A DNA stretch of 64,000 bases, taken from positions 26,970 to 90,969 of the forward strand of contig NZ_JACXZC010000010.1 of NCBI RefSeq assembly GCF_020281205.1, written 5' to 3'. The translations under genes were made by a program, and so were the position numbers. This DNA comes from Empedobacter stercoris (lineage in GTDB: Bacteria; Bacteroidota; Bacteroidia; Flavobacteriales; Weeksellaceae). Under the pieces are notes generated by a model, which had not been told where the DNA came from, did no database searches, and saw nothing but the letters and a program-made list of their open reading frames with translations. Positions 9,127 through 19,114 of the stretch are shown here, piece by piece. Positions within the stretch are counted from its first letter, which is position 1. Each line of letters opens with the position of its first letter.

Positions 9127-10608
9127 CTATGCTGTTTTTATAGATTTCATTGCTGTCATATCTTGTCGAAGTTTCTTTCCTACGATTTCGACTGCATGGT
9201 TACGTAGAACATCATTAATATGTACTAATTTTGCATTGTCAACAGCATTGTCTTTTCCTTCGTTGAAATTTTTTCCGACAACATCTACGTTTACTTTTGT
9301 CATAAACTCTTTTAACAATGGTTTACAAGCTTGGTCGAAAAGATAACAACCGTATTCTGCTGTATCAGAGATTACACGATTCATTTCGAATAATTTTTTT
9401 CTTGCAATTGTATTTGCAATTAAGGGTGTTTCGTGCAAGGATTCGTAATAGGCAGATTCAGGTTTAATTCCAGCTTCTACCATCGTTTCAAAAGCTAATT
9501 CAACTCCAGCGCGAATAAAAGCAACCATTAATGTGTAGTTGTCAAAGTATTCTTGTTCAGTAATAGTTGCATCACCTGCAGGAGTTTTTTCAAATGCAGT
9601 TTCGCCAGTTTCGGCTCTCCATTTTAATAAGTTTTTATCATCATTTGCCCAATCTTCCATCATTGTCTTACTAAACTCACCAGAAATAATATCATCTTGA
9701 TGTTTTTGAAACAATGGACGCATAATGTCTTTTAATTCTTCTGATAATTCAAACGCTTTAATTTTAGTAGGATTACTTAATCGATCCATCATACCGCTAA
9801 CACCTCCATGTTTTAAGGCTTCTGTAATGACTTCAACTCCATACTGAACTAATTTTGAAGCGTAACCAGCATCAATTCCATTTTCAATCATTTTCTCGAA
9901 AGAAAGGATAGAACCGGTTTGTAAAAGACCACATAAAATGGTTTGCTCTCCCATTAAATCAGATTTTACCTCAGCAACAAATGATGATTTTAAAACGCCT
10001 GCTCTATGACCACCTGTTCCTACGCAATATGCTTTTGCTTGTTCAAGTCCTTTTCCTTTGGGATCATTTTCTGGGTGAACCGCAATTAAGGTAGGAACTC
10101 CAAAGCCTCTTAAGTATTCTGCACGAACTTCAGAACCAGGGCATTTTGGAGCAACCATGATTACCGTGATATCTTTACGAATTTGCATTCCTTCTTCTAC
10201 GATATTAAATCCGTGAGAATATAAAAGTGTAGCATCTTGTTTGATTAGAGGCTGAATGGTGTTGATTACTTGCGTATGTTGTTTGTCAGGTGTTAAATTC
10301 GCAACAACATCAGCATTAGGAATTAATTCTTCGAAGGTACCGACTGTAAAATTATTGCTTGTTGCATTTTTCCAAGAGTCTCTTTGTTGTTCAATCGCTT
10401 CTTTACGAAGTGCGTATGAAACATCTAAACCGCTGTCTCGTAAATTTAATCCTTGATTTAATCCTTGTGCGCCACAGCCTATAATCACAATTTTTTTACC
10501 TTGTAATGCTTCTGTGCCTTTAGCGAATTCTGTGTTATTTAGAAATTCTGCTTGTCCAAGTTGGTATAATTGATCTCTTAATGATAATGAATTAAAGTAA
10601 TTAGTCAT
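9127..10608 (-). CDS. ilvC: Ketol-acid reductoisomerase (long, class II form)
   Basis: Isomerises and reduces acetolactate or acetohydroxybutyrate with NADPH, the second common step to Val, Leu and Ile. The Rossmann motif [17 protein letters not shown] starts near residue 44. The 493-residue length and duplicated C-terminal helical domain match the long E. coli-type enzyme rather than the 330-residue form. It follows ilvN after 40 bases in the same operon. The signature acids are seen around [13 protein letters not shown] and in the C-terminal copy around YYESLHE. Confidence 0.96.
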   Translation of the reverse strand: MTNYFNSLSLRDQLYQLGQAEFLNNTEFAKGTEALQGKKIVIIGCGAQGLNQGLNLRDSGLDVSYALRKEAIEQQRDSWKNATSNNFTVGTFEELIPNADVVANLTPDKQHTQVINTIQPLIKQDATLLYSHGFNIVEEGMQIRKDITVIMVAPKCPGSEVRAEYLRGFGVPTLIAVHPENDPKGKGLEQAKAYCVGTGGHRAGVLKSSFVAEVKSDLMGEQTILCGLLQTGSILSFEKMIENGIDAGYASKLVQYGVEVITEALKHGGVSGMMDRLSNPTKIKAFELSEELKDIMRPLFQKHQDDIISGEFSKTMMEDWANDDKNLLKWRAETGETAFEKTPAGDATITEQEYFDNYTLMVAFIRAGVELAFETMVEAGIKPESAYYESLHETPLIANTIARKKLFEMNRVISDTAEYGCYLFDQACKPLLKEFMTKVNVDVVGKNFNEGKDNAVDNAKLVHINDVLRNHAVEIVGKKLRQDMTAMKSIKTA

Positions 10609-10648
10609 GTTGTGTTTTTTATAAATTTTTTAATCGGGTTATGTGTAA

Positions 10649-11248
10649 TTACATTGTGAAAACTGATTTTCCTTGGTTTAGGAATTCATTTTCTATAATT
10701 TCTTTCGATGGTTCGTCTTTTTCGAATTGTAACAATTTTTCATGAAAACCAGCGCTTGCTTTTATAATGGCTATTCTTGCACCTCTTACAAATTCTATTA
10801 AACCATATTTTGTCAATTCATGTGTAAGATTATCAATCTCTTCACGATGACCAGCTGTTTCAAAAACTGTATAGTCATTTCGTATAACCACTGTATTTGC
10901 ACCATATTGACGTAATAACCGTTCTACGTAAGCTTTCTCTGCGATAATATGGGTAGGCACTTTGTATAAAGCTTGTTCTTGCCAGATTAATTCGTCGTTA
11001 TTATTGTAATAGGCTTTTAGAACATCTATTTGTTTTTCAATTTGCATACAAAGTTTTCGAACAACTTCTTCAGACTCTTCAATCACAATTGTAAATCGAT
11101 GTACATTTTCTATTTCTGATGGAGAAGTGCTTAAGCTTTCAATATTAATTTTTCTACGGGTAAAAATTCCTGTAACTCTACCCAAAATTCCGATTGAATT
11201 TTCTGTATATAACGTAATTGTATATTCTTGTTTCGAGTTCATAATCAT
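10649..11248 (-). CDS. ilvN: Acetolactate synthase small (regulatory) subunit
   Basis: Regulatory partner of IlvB; an N-terminal ACT domain (YTITLYTENSIGILGRVTGIF, broken here as residues 9-28 or so) is expected to bind valine, and a second ACT-like half follows to the C terminus. At 199 residues it is longer than E. coli IlvH (163) but usual for the Bacteroidota type. The ilvB stop TAA directly abuts the first ATG. A second ATG two codons later (11242) is an alternative start. Operon position between ilvB and ilvC supports the call. Confidence 0.93.
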   Translation of the reverse strand: MIMNSKQEYTITLYTENSIGILGRVTGIFTRRKINIESLSTSPSEIENVHRFTIVIEESEEVVRKLCMQIEKQIDVLKAYYNNNDELIWQEQALYKVPTHIIAEKAYVERLLRQYGANTVVIRNDYTVFETAGHREEIDNLTHELTKYGLIEFVRGARIAIIKASAGFHEKLLQFEKDEPSKEIIENEFLNQGKSVFTM

Positions 11249-13009
11249 TTATTTTAATCTTATTTCAGAAACGCTTGTGCCTTGTTCTACCATAGGAAAT
11301 ATATTGTTTTCTTTTCCTACGACTACTTCCAATAGATAAGAGCCGTCATGCTCTAACATTTCTTTTAATGCCTTTTTCAACTCATTTCTTTGATCTATTT
11401 TTTGACCTTCTATTTCGTATGCTTTTGCAAGAGCAACAAAATCTGGGCTCGTGATATCGACGAAAGAATAACGTTTGTCGTTGAATAATTCCTGCCATTG
11501 GCGAACCATTCCTAAGAAACTATTGTTGAGAATTAGCATTTTCACTTTTGCTCCGAATTGCATAATAGTTCCCATTTCTTGTAAAGTCATTTGGAAACCA
11601 CCATCTCCACAAACCATGACGACATCTTTTTCCGGTGCTCCATACCATGCTCCAATTGCTGCAGGCAGTCCAAAGCCCATCGTTCCTAATCCGCCTGATG
11701 TAACCATGAGTTTAGAATCTTTAAATTTGGCATAACGACAAGCGGACATTTGATGTTGTCCAACGTCTGTGACAATTACAGCTTGTCCATGCGTTAATTC
11801 ATTTAAAGTGTTAATGACTTCAGCCATAGACATGACATCTGATGTTGGATAAAATTCTTTTTGAATGACTTCTTTATGTTCTTCTTTTTCGAGATCTCTA
11901 AATTCTCTTAACCAATCAGGATGTTCTTTTTGATGAATCAAATTTGTTAATAGCGGAAGTGTTTTTTTACAATTGCCCCAAACAGGTACTGTAATCTTTA
12001 CATTTTTACCAATTTCTGCTGGATCAATATCAAGATGAATGACTTTCGCTTGCTTTGCATATTTGTCTAAACGTCCCGTTACACGGTCGTCAAACCTCAT
12101 CCCTATAGCAATTAAGACATCACAATCATTTGTTTTAACATTAGGCGCATAATTACCATGCATCCCTAATAAACCAACATATTGTGGGTGATCTGTATCT
12201 AAAGCACTAAGTCCCATTAAAGTTGTTGCGACGGGAATTCCAGATTTCTCTAAGAAATCCTTTAATTCTTGCTCTGCTTTTCCAAGAATAATTCCTTGAC
12301 CAATTATTGCAAATGGTTTCTTTGCTTGATTAATGATTTCTGCAGCAGCATAAATATATTTAGATCTTATCTCTGGTTCTGGTCTATAACTACGAACATG
12401 CGTGCATTGTTCATATTTTCTCTTCTCGATAAGTTGAATTTGAGCATTTTTTGTAATATCAATCAATACAGGTCCTGGTCTTCCAGATCGAGCAATATGA
12501 AATGCTTTTGCTAATACATCATTAATTTCTGCTGCATCTGTAATTTGATAATTCCATTTGGTAATCGGATTCGTAATATTAATGACATCTGTTTCTTGAA
12601 ATGCATCTGTTCCTAAAAGAGAAGCGTAAACTTGTCCTGTAATACAAACAATAGGATTACTATCAATCATGGCATCTGCTATTCCGGTTACTAAATTTGT
12701 TGCTCCAGGACCACTTGTAGCAAAGGCTACACCTACTTTTCCTGAAGTTCTTGCATAACCTTGAGCAGCATGAATACCACCTTGTTCATGACGAACTAAA
12801 ATGTGCTCTAATTGATCTTTGTAATCATACAAAGCATCATATATAGGCATAATTGCTCCACCAGGATATCCAAAAACGGTTGTAACTCCTTCACATAATA
12901 AAGCGTTTATAATAGCTTGAGAACCTGATGTTTGATTTTTATTATCTGTCAGTAAGACATCCTTCTGAAGCGTTTCTAACTTGTTTTGCGTATTTGTATA
13001 AGATTCCAT
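11249..13009 (-). CDS. ilvB: Acetolactate synthase large (catalytic) subunit
   Basis: ThDP- and FAD-dependent enzyme joining pyruvate to pyruvate or 2-oxobutanoate. The N-terminal ThDP region shows [15 protein letters not shown] and [15 protein letters not shown] with the catalytic Glu in HEQG. The C-terminal ThDP-binding motif is [13 protein letters not shown], with the [12 protein letters not shown] stretch after it. The 586-residue length is normal. The first ATG overlaps the 3' end of ilvD by 68 bases. The core homology begins only at about residue 28 ([11 protein letters not shown]), so a later non-ATG start is possible. Overlap suggests translational coupling. Confidence 0.95.
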   Translation of the reverse strand: MESYTNTQNKLETLQKDVLLTDNKNQTSGSQAIINALLCEGVTTVFGYPGGAIMPIYDALYDYKDQLEHILVRHEQGGIHAAQGYARTSGKVGVAFATSGPGATNLVTGIADAMIDSNPIVCITGQVYASLLGTDAFQETDVINITNPITKWNYQITDAAEINDVLAKAFHIARSGRPGPVLIDITKNAQIQLIEKRKYEQCTHVRSYRPEPEIRSKYIYAAAEIINQAKKPFAIIGQGIILGKAEQELKDFLEKSGIPVATTLMGLSALDTDHPQYVGLLGMHGNYAPNVKTNDCDVLIAIGMRFDDRVTGRLDKYAKQAKVIHLDIDPAEIGKNVKITVPVWGNCKKTLPLLTNLIHQKEHPDWLREFRDLEKEEHKEVIQKEFYPTSDVMSMAEVINTLNELTHGQAVIVTDVGQHQMSACRYAKFKDSKLMVTSGGLGTMGFGLPAAIGAWYGAPEKDVVMVCGDGGFQMTLQEMGTIMQFGAKVKMLILNNSFLGMVRQWQELFNDKRYSFVDITSPDFVALAKAYEIEGQKIDQRNELKKALKEMLEHDGSYLLEVVVGKENNIFPMVEQGTSVSEIRLK

Positions 13010-14630
13010 TTTTTACTTTTAATGTAGGTTGTTTCCAATTGTTTTTTCGTTCAGCTAAAGTTTTTTCATCCACCAATAAATTCAGTTGTTTTTTATTGAT
13101 GTCAATTTCGATGAGGTCATTGTTTTCTACCAAAGCGATAGGGCCTCCTTCGAAAGCTTCTGGTGTAATATGACCGACGACAAAACCATGCGTTCCGCCA
13201 CTAAATCGACCATCTGTAATTAACGCAACTTTATCTCCTAATCCTGCACCAATAATGGCTGAAGTTGGTTTCAACATTTCGGGCATTCCTGGTCCACCTT
13301 TAGGACCTTCGTTGCGAATCACAATTACACTTCCTTCTTTTATTTGTAACTCTTCGATTGCTTTTAAAACTTCTACTTCACTGTTGAAAACTTGTGCATT
13401 TCCTTTAAAATAAAATCCTTCTTTACCGGATATTTTTGAAACAGAGCCTTTTGGAGCTAAGTTTCCGTACAACATTTGTAAATGCCCTGTTTCTTTGATA
13501 GGCTGTTCTAATGGAAGAATAATTTTTTGCTTAGAGAAATCCAATTCTTCTATATTTTCTAAATTTTCTGCTATTGTTTTTCCGGTTACAGTTAAACAAC
13601 TTCCGTCAATCAGATTTTCTTTTAGCATATATTTCATCACAGCCGGAATTCCACCAATTTTACTTAAATGTTCCATCAAGTATTTTCCACTTGGTTTCAA
13701 GTCTGCTAAAACAGGTGTTTTATCATTAATAGCTTGTATATCATCTAATGATAATTCAATATCCATTGTAGCTGCAATTGCTAATAAATGAAGTACAGCA
13801 TTTGTACTGCCTCCTAAAACTACAATTACTTTTATCGCGTTTTCTAAAGCATTTTTTGTGATGATATCACTTGGTTTGATATCTTTTTCTAAGAGATTTT
13901 TTAAAAATTTTCCTGCGGTCAAGCATTCATTTTTTTTCTCTTGACTTAACGCAGGATAGGATGAAGAATAAGGTAAACTCATGCCTAAAGCTTCGATTGC
14001 AGCAGCCATTGTGTTCGCAGTATACATTCCGCCACAAGCACCAGGACCAGGACAAGCATTCTGAATAATTCCACAAAAATCATTATCATCAATTTTTCCA
14101 TTTAATTTTTTCCCTAAAGCTTCAAATGCAGAAACGATGTTTAATTCTTCTTCTTTGTAATGTCCAGCAGCAATTGTTCCTCCATAAACCATAATAGATG
14201 GACGGTTTAATCTTCCCATTGCCATGATTGATCCTGGCATATTTTTATCACAACCTGGAATTGTAATTACACCATCGTAAAAGTGTGCCGCACAAACGGC
14301 TTCTATAGAATCTGCAATAACTTCTCTACTTACCAAAGAGTAACGCATTCCTGAGGTTCCGTTTGTGATTCCATCACTAATTCCGATTGTATTAAATTTT
14401 AATCCAATCAAATCTTCATCCTTCATTCCATCTTGTACCAATTGCGCAAACTGGTTCAAGTGCATATTACAAGTGTTGCCATCGTACCCCATACTTGCAA
14501 TACCGATTAAAGGTTTTTTTAAGTCTTCGTTAGTTAGGCCAATCCCATGTAACATAGCTTGCGACGCAGGTAAAGTGTCGTCTTGTGTAACGGTTCGGCT
14601 GTGTTTGTTAAGTGCTTGCGAATTGTTCAT
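12942..14630 (-). CDS. ilvD: Dihydroxy-acid dehydratase
   Basis: Fe-S dehydratase for the third common step of branched-chain amino-acid synthesis. Cluster cysteines are visible in [18 protein letters not shown] and [18 protein letters not shown]. The longest open frame starts at 14666, but that ATG lies in the T tract of the leader terminator (14667-14696), and its first 12 residues ([12 protein letters not shown]) precede the usual N terminus. I therefore chose the ATG at 14630 ([13 protein letters not shown]), giving 562 residues, close to the family norm. It is the first structural gene of ilvDBNCA, controlled by the two attenuators upstream. Confidence 0.94.
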   Translation of the reverse strand: MNNSQALNKHSRTVTQDDTLPASQAMLHGIGLTNEDLKKPLIGIASMGYDGNTCNMHLNQFAQLVQDGMKDEDLIGLKFNTIGISDGITNGTSGMRYSLVSREVIADSIEAVCAAHFYDGVITIPGCDKNMPGSIMAMGRLNRPSIMVYGGTIAAGHYKEEELNIVSAFEALGKKLNGKIDDNDFCGIIQNACPGPGACGGMYTANTMAAAIEALGMSLPYSSSYPALSQEKKNECLTAGKFLKNLLEKDIKPSDIITKNALENAIKVIVVLGGSTNAVLHLLAIAATMDIELSLDDIQAINDKTPVLADLKPSGKYLMEHLSKIGGIPAVMKYMLKENLIDGSCLTVTGKTIAENLENIEELDFSKQKIILPLEQPIKETGHLQMLYGNLAPKGSVSKISGKEGFYFKGNAQVFNSEVEVLKAIEELQIKEGSVIVIRNEGPKGGPGMPEMLKPTSAIIGAGLGDKVALITDGRFSGGTHGFVVGHITPEAFEGGPIALVENNDLIEIDINKKQLNLLVDEKTLAERKNNWKQPTLKVKNGILYKYAKQVRNASEGCLTDR

Positions 14631-14666
14631 TGTTGTGTATTTGTTAATGTGTTCATTTAAAATCAT

Positions 14667-14696
14667 AAAAAAGCCACCTTGTAATAAGGTGGCTCA
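14667..14696 (-). terminator. ilv attenuator 1 (proximal), terminator
   Basis: On the minus strand a 9-bp perfect stem (14694-14686 with 14680-14672, 5-base loop) is followed by a six-T run. The 5' arm CCACCTT (14692-14686) is also complementary to AAGGTGG inside the leader peptide (14734-14728, codons 21-23, Lys-Val-Val), with one extra wobble pair. This gives a mutually exclusive antiterminator that a ribosome finishing the leader would block. It ends 36 bases before the chosen ilvD start. Confidence 0.85.
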
Positions 14697-14719
14697 TAAA
14701 AAAATCGTTTAAAAATTTG

Positions 14720-14794
14720 TCATAACACCACCTTTCCTAATCGTAAGATTAAGACCAAAATAATAATGATGATAATGACAAATGAATGTTGCAT
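14720..14794 (-). CDS. ilvL: Branched-chain leader peptide 1 (proximal)
   Basis: A 24-codon ORF directly upstream of the proximal terminator. Sixteen of 24 residues are Ile, Leu or Val, including six Ile in a row at residues 7-12 (FVIIIIIILVLIL covers 5-17). It ends ...GKVVL then TGA. This composition is the hallmark of leader peptides controlling ilv operons by ribosome stalling. The last codons carry the antiterminator segment. There is no Shine-Dalgarno site, which is ordinary for this phylum. Too short for routine gene finding. Confidence 0.85.
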   Translation of the reverse strand: MQHSFVIIIIIILVLILRLGKVVL

Positions 14795-14834
14795 AATGCT
14801 GTTTTGTATCTATTTTTCTAAAATTGTTTAAACT

Positions 14835-14866
14835 AAAAAGCCACTTCGTTAAGAAGTGGCTTTTTT
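14835..14866 (-). terminator. ilv attenuator 2 (distal), terminator
   Basis: The minus-strand stem GCCACTTC/GAAGTGGC (14860-14853 with 14847-14840, 5-base loop) is flanked by A and T runs that extend it, so it ends in a U tract. The segment AGTGGTAATTAGTT (14899-14886), across the end and stop of the distal leader, can pair with AACTAAAAAAGCCACT (14870-14855): six outer pairs including a wobble and six inner pairs around a small loop. This would disrupt the terminator and act as antiterminator. Confidence 0.82.
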
Positions 14867-14887
14867 AGTTATTTCGTATGTACACAA

Positions 14888-14956
14888 CTAATTACCACTC
14901 CTTGGAATAAGAATGACTAAAATAATCAAGTTGATAATGTTGTGAACTAATTTCAT
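14888..14956 (-). CDS. Branched-chain leader peptide 2 (distal)
   Basis: A 22-codon ORF, MKLVHNIINLIILVILIPRS then Gly-Asn and TAG. Twelve of 22 residues are Ile, Leu or Val, concentrated at residues 7-17. It begins just downstream of the only clear promoter of the region and is followed by its own terminator. It is a second leader peptide in series with 14720-14794; the two share layout but not sequence, so a recent duplication is not obvious. Confidence 0.82.
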   Translation of the reverse strand: MKLVHNIINLIILVILIPRSGN

Positions 14957-14974
14957 TTTTTATTTTTGATGAAT

Positions 14975-15009
14975 CAAAGCTAAGATTAAATTTTTTAACT
15001 TAGCTCAAC
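14975..15009 (-). promoter_or_regulatory. Promoter of the ilv leader-operon transcript
   Basis: The minus strand reads TAGCTTTG (14982-14975), a perfect match to the flavobacterial -7 element TANNTTTG, with TTG at 15008-15006 as a possible -33 element (23 bases apart, the long end of the allowed range). Transcription would start around 14968, some 12 bases before the distal leader ATG, so both attenuators are in one transcript. Confidence 0.6.
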
Positions 15010-15122
15010 TTTTTTTATAAACTTTCCGAAAAAAATTCATTAATTATAAATTCGCATTATAATATTGCTTTTTTTGAAGATTATTTAAAAATAAGTTTAT
15101 ATAATTTTATATTTACAAAACT

Positions 15123-18100
15123 TTGGAACAGAAAACTATTCACAACGTTTTTAGCTTATACGATTCTTCAGATTTCGTACAGAAGCTTATTGTCAATTTT
15201 AAAAATAATCTACATCATAAAGTTAACATCAAAGGATTTTTAGGTTCTGGATTAAGCATCCTAACGGGACATTTATATGATCGCGTTGCTCGTCCAACCA
15301 TTCTAATTTTTGATGACAAAGAAGAGGCAGCTTATGTACTGAATGATTTAGAAACTTTATTTGATAAAGAACAAATTCTATTTTTTCCTTCTTCTTATAA
15401 ACGTCCTTACGAGATAGAGGAAGTGAACAATGCAAATGTGGTCATACGCACAGAAGTATTAAATGTGCTTTCGCATTCAAAGCGACCAAAAATTATTGTG
15501 ACCTACGCAGAAGCCTTGTCCGAAAAAGTGGTGACGAAAAAAGCATTGACAACAAATACCTTAAAAGTAAAAGTTGGAAATGATTTAGGGATTGATTTTT
15601 TGACAGAAATATTAGCGTCTTATAATTTTCACCGAGTAGATTTTGTCTCCGAACCAGGTGAATTTTCGATTCGTGGAGGGATTATAGATGTTTTTTCGTT
15701 TTCCAACGAACATCCATATCGTATTTCGTTGTTTGGAGATGAAGTTGAAACAATCAGAACATTTGATATTGAAAATCAATTGTCAATTGCGACAACAAAA
15801 GAAATTACGATTATTCCGAATCTTGAAAGTAAATCAATCAATGAAAAACGCGAAAGTTTTTTAGAATATATACCAAAAGATAGTTTGATTATCGCTAAAA
15901 ACATTTCAGTTTTAGCAAAACAAATCAATCGGAATTTTGAACAAGCCGAAGCTGCTTTCTCAGAACTGAAAGGTGAGATTAAACAAGCTGAACCGAATCA
16001 ATTATTTTTGAATGAAAATGGTTTTCTTCAACAAATTTCAACATTTGGAGTGATCGAATGTTCGATGAAATCTTATTTCGAAACAATTGAAGAAATTGAA
16101 TCACCTTTTAAGCCACAACCAAGTTTTAATAAACAATTCGAATTATTGATAGATGATTTGAATGAACATAAAGCGGAAGGTTTTAAAAATGCACTGATTT
16201 GTTCGAACGAGAATCAAATCAAACGTTTCGAAGAAATTTTTGATGATATCGGAAAAGAAGTGTCGTATATTCCAGTTTTAGGATCTATTTATCAAGGTTT
16301 CATCGATGAAGAAATCAAATTAACGTGTTATACGGATCACCAAATTTTTGGACGTTATCATAAATTCAATCTTCGTAATTCATTTTCGAAAAAAGAAGCC
16401 ATCACGCTTAAAGAAATCAATTCGTTGCAAGTGGGTGATTTCGTGACGCATATCGATTATGGAATTGGAAAATTTGCTGGATTAGTACGTTTAAATAACA
16501 ATGGTGTTATGCAAGAATCGATCAAATTGATCTATCAAAACAATGATATTTTGTATGTCAACATTCATTCGTTGCATAAAATTGCCAAGTTTCGAGGGAA
16601 AGATGGACAAGAACCAAAAATTTCAAAATTAGGTTCGCCTGCTTGGAAAAATTTGAAGAATAAAACAAAAGCAAAGGTCAAAGAAATTGCTTTTGATTTA
16701 ATCAAATTATACGCTAAACGGCGTGCAAGAAAAGGATTTTCGTATTCACCCGACACGTATTTGCAAAATGAATTGGAAGCTTCTTTTATTTATGAAGATA
16801 CACCCGATCAATATAAAGCAACGCAAGATGTAAAAGCTGATATGGAATCGGAGCGTCCGATGGATCGTTTGGTTTGTGGTGATGTTGGTTTCGGGAAAAC
16901 GGAAGTAGCGATTCGAGCAGCAATGAAAGCTGCTGTAGATGGAAAGCAAGTTGCAGTTTTAGTACCAACAACAATTTTAGCTTTTCAGCATTTTAAGACG
17001 TTTTCAGAACGTTTGAGAGATTTACCTGTTAAGGTCGCTTATCTTAATCGATTTGTTACAGGAGCGAAGAAAAAGACCGTTTTAGATGGCTTAAAGTCTG
17101 GTCAAGTGGATATTGTGATTGGTACGCATCAATTGGTTAATCCAAAAATCGAATACAAAGATTTAGGTTTATTGGTTGTTGATGAAGAACATAAATTTGG
17201 TGTTGGAGTAAAAGATAAATTAAAAACACTTCGCGAAAATATTGATACATTGACGTTAACGGCTACACCAATCCCTCGTACGCTTCAGTTTTCGTTGATG
17301 GCTGCGCGTGATTTATCAGTGATTAAAACGCCACCACCAAACCGTCAACCAGTCGATACGCAATTGGTAGGATTTAACGAAGAGGTTTTTCGTGATGCAA
17401 TTATGTACGAAATGCAACGAGGTGGACAGGTTTATATCATTCACAATCGTGTGCAATCGTTAAAAGATATTGCTGGAATGGTACAACGTTTAGTTCCTGA
17501 TGCGCGTGTTGCTACTGGACATGGGCAAATGGAAGGGAAAGAATTAGAAGCTGTTTTACTCGATTTTATTGATGGACGTTACGATGTTTTTGTTTCCACA
17601 ACGATTATCGAATCGGGATTGGATGTTCCGAATGCCAATACAATTTTAATCAATGATGCGCAAAACTTCGGTTTAGCCGATTTGCATCAAATGCGTGGTC
17701 GTGTAGGGCGTAGTAACCGCAAAGCATTTTGCTATTTGGTTGCACCTCCGTTGTCTGTTTTAACCGATGAGGCTCGTAAACGTTTGCAAGCAATTGAACA
17801 GTTTTCAGATTTAGGTTCTGGATTTAATATCGCGATGAAAGATTTAGAGATACGTGGTGCAGGAAATCTATTAGGTGCAGAACAAACTGGATTTATGATG
17901 GATATTGGTTTCGAAACGTATCAAAAAATCTTAAATGAAGCCATTGAAGAATTAAAAGAAACGGATTTCAAAGATTTGTTCGAAGATCAAAAAACGGGAG
18001 AAGTAAAATCCTATGTTTCGGATGTGCAGATTGATTCGGATTTGCAAATTATGTTCCCAGATGAATATATAGAAAGTTCTGAAGAACGTTTATTGTTGTA

Positions 18101-18491
18101 CAAGGAATTAGCTGATATTGAGACTGAAAATGAGTTAGAAACGTTTAAAAACAATTTGATTGATCGTTTTGGTCAATTACCTGTTGAAGCTGAAAATTTA
18201 TTAGAATCTATTCAATTGAAATGGATTAGTAAAAAATTAGGTTTCGAACGATTGGTCATGAAAAAAGGCGTGCTTTTGGCTTATTTTATTAATAAACCAC
18301 AAAGCGAGTTTTATCAATCAGATGAATTTAGAATAATTTTAAATAACGTTCAAAATAACCCTAAAAATATCAGTTTTAAGGAAAAATCACCTAAAAAAGG
18401 AGAAGAATATCCAACATTATTACTGCGATTTGAACACATACAAAACGTGCATGAAGCCTTACAAAGTCTACAAAATTTATTAATTCATTAA
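15123..18491 (+). CDS. mfd: Transcription-repair coupling factor
   Basis: Removes RNA polymerase stalled at DNA lesions and recruits UvrA. The 1122-residue protein has a UvrB-like N-terminal region (to about 350), an RNA polymerase interaction domain (about 425-500, LQVGDFVTHIDYGIGKF), and a translocase with Walker A GDVGFGKTE (Gly586-Thr593), Walker B DEEH (687-690) and the motif TATPIPRTLQFS. The C-terminal TRCF domain follows from about 950. The frame opens with TTG at 15123 (MEQKTIHNVF); there is no ATG before the conserved region, so TTG is accepted. It is transcribed divergently from the ilv operon. Confidence 0.95.
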   Translation: MEQKTIHNVFSLYDSSDFVQKLIVNFKNNLHHKVNIKGFLGSGLSILTGHLYDRVARPTILIFDDKEEAAYVLNDLETLFDKEQILFFPSSYKRPYEIEEVNNANVVIRTEVLNVLSHSKRPKIIVTYAEALSEKVVTKKALTTNTLKVKVGNDLGIDFLTEILASYNFHRVDFVSEPGEFSIRGGIIDVFSFSNEHPYRISLFGDEVETIRTFDIENQLSIATTKEITIIPNLESKSINEKRESFLEYIPKDSLIIAKNISVLAKQINRNFEQAEAAFSELKGEIKQAEPNQLFLNENGFLQQISTFGVIECSMKSYFETIEEIESPFKPQPSFNKQFELLIDDLNEHKAEGFKNALICSNENQIKRFEEIFDDIGKEVSYIPVLGSIYQGFIDEEIKLTCYTDHQIFGRYHKFNLRNSFSKKEAITLKEINSLQVGDFVTHIDYGIGKFAGLVRLNNNGVMQESIKLIYQNNDILYVNIHSLHKIAKFRGKDGQEPKISKLGSPAWKNLKNKTKAKVKEIAFDLIKLYAKRRARKGFSYSPDTYLQNELEASFIYEDTPDQYKATQDVKADMESERPMDRLVCGDVGFGKTEVAIRAAMKAAVDGKQVAVLVPTTILAFQHFKTFSERLRDLPVKVAYLNRFVTGAKKKTVLDGLKSGQVDIVIGTHQLVNPKIEYKDLGLLVVDEEHKFGVGVKDKLKTLRENIDTLTLTATPIPRTLQFSLMAARDLSVIKTPPPNRQPVDTQLVGFNEEVFRDAIMYEMQRGGQVYIIHNRVQSLKDIAGMVQRLVPDARVATGHGQMEGKELEAVLLDFIDGRYDVFVSTTIIESGLDVPNANTILINDAQNFGLADLHQMRGRVGRSNRKAFCYLVAPPLSVLTDEARKRLQAIEQFSDLGSGFNIAMKDLEIRGAGNLLGAEQTGFMMDIGFETYQKILNEAIEELKETDFKDLFEDQKTGEVKSYVSDVQIDSDLQIMFPDEYIESSEERLLLYKELADIETENELETFKNNLIDRFGQLPVEAENLLESIQLKWISKKLGFERLVMKKGVLLAYFINKPQSEFYQSDEFRIILNNVQNNPKNISFKEKSPKKGEEYPTLLLRFEHIQNVHEALQSLQNLLIH

Positions 18492-18529
18492 CATTTTTTA
18501 GTTTTAATTAGTAATCTAGTAAAATATGC

Positions 18530-18566
18530 AAGGAGAATTAACCAAGTTGTTAGTTCTCCTTTTTTA
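18530..18566 (+). terminator. Terminator of mfd
   Basis: A stem of about 13 bp with one wobble (18530-18542 with 18549-18561) and a T tract, 39 bases after the mfd stop. The remaining 150 bases up to nuoA are AT-rich and I see no clear TANNTTTG element in them. Confidence 0.8.
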
Positions 18567-18719
18567 GTGGAATAAACTTAAGTACCGATATAGATAAATT
18601 GTATTATATTTATCATATTAAGAATCGCAACTCATTGTAAACTAATAATCATAAATAATATGGTAATTTATTATTATTTTTATCGATAAAATATTAGTTG
18701 GAAAAACAGTAAAGTAGTT

Positions 18720-19085
18720 ATGGACACAGCATCAAGTTATATTCCTATCCTCATTCTTTTTGTCGTTGCTTTTGCATTCGTAGCGGGAACTATCATTGCA
18801 ACACATTTGCTTGGACCTTCGAGAAAGACAGATGAAAAGTTAGAGAATTTCGAGTCAGGAATAGAAAAAGTAGGAAATGCAAGACAGCCATTTGCCATTA
18901 AGTATTTCTTAGTTGCGATTTTATTCGTGTTGTTCGATGTAGAGGTAATTTTCTTTTACCCTTATGCAGCGAATTTTAAAGAATTAGGTTGGGAAGGATT
19001 TGCAGCAGTTGCAACATTCGTTGGATTATTCTTCGTGATGTACTTATATGTACGCAAAAAAGGAGCTCTAAACTGGGAAAAATAG
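18720..19085 (+). CDS. nuoA: NADH-quinone oxidoreductase subunit A
   Basis: Small membrane subunit of complex I, 121 residues with three predicted membrane helices (about 8-30, 65-85, 92-112). The conserved loop after helix 1 is seen (LENFESGIEKVGNARQPFAIKY region) and the helix-2 acids in LFDVEVIFFYPYA. It opens the complete nuoA-N operon, whose 14 genes are all on the + strand with gaps of 30 bases or less or short overlaps. Confidence 0.95.
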   Translation: MDTASSYIPILILFVVAFAFVAGTIIATHLLGPSRKTDEKLENFESGIEKVGNARQPFAIKYFLVAILFVLFDVEVIFFYPYAANFKELGWEGFAAVATFVGLFFVMYLYVRKKGALNWEK

Positions 19086-19114
19086 AGCATTTTAAAATCT
19101 AAAATAATAGTATA

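Noticed and set aside
15101..15125. Leaderless transcript for mfd starting at its TTG codon
   Set aside because: A TATATTTA word sits just upstream, but it is not a full TANNTTTG match and has no spaced -33 element.
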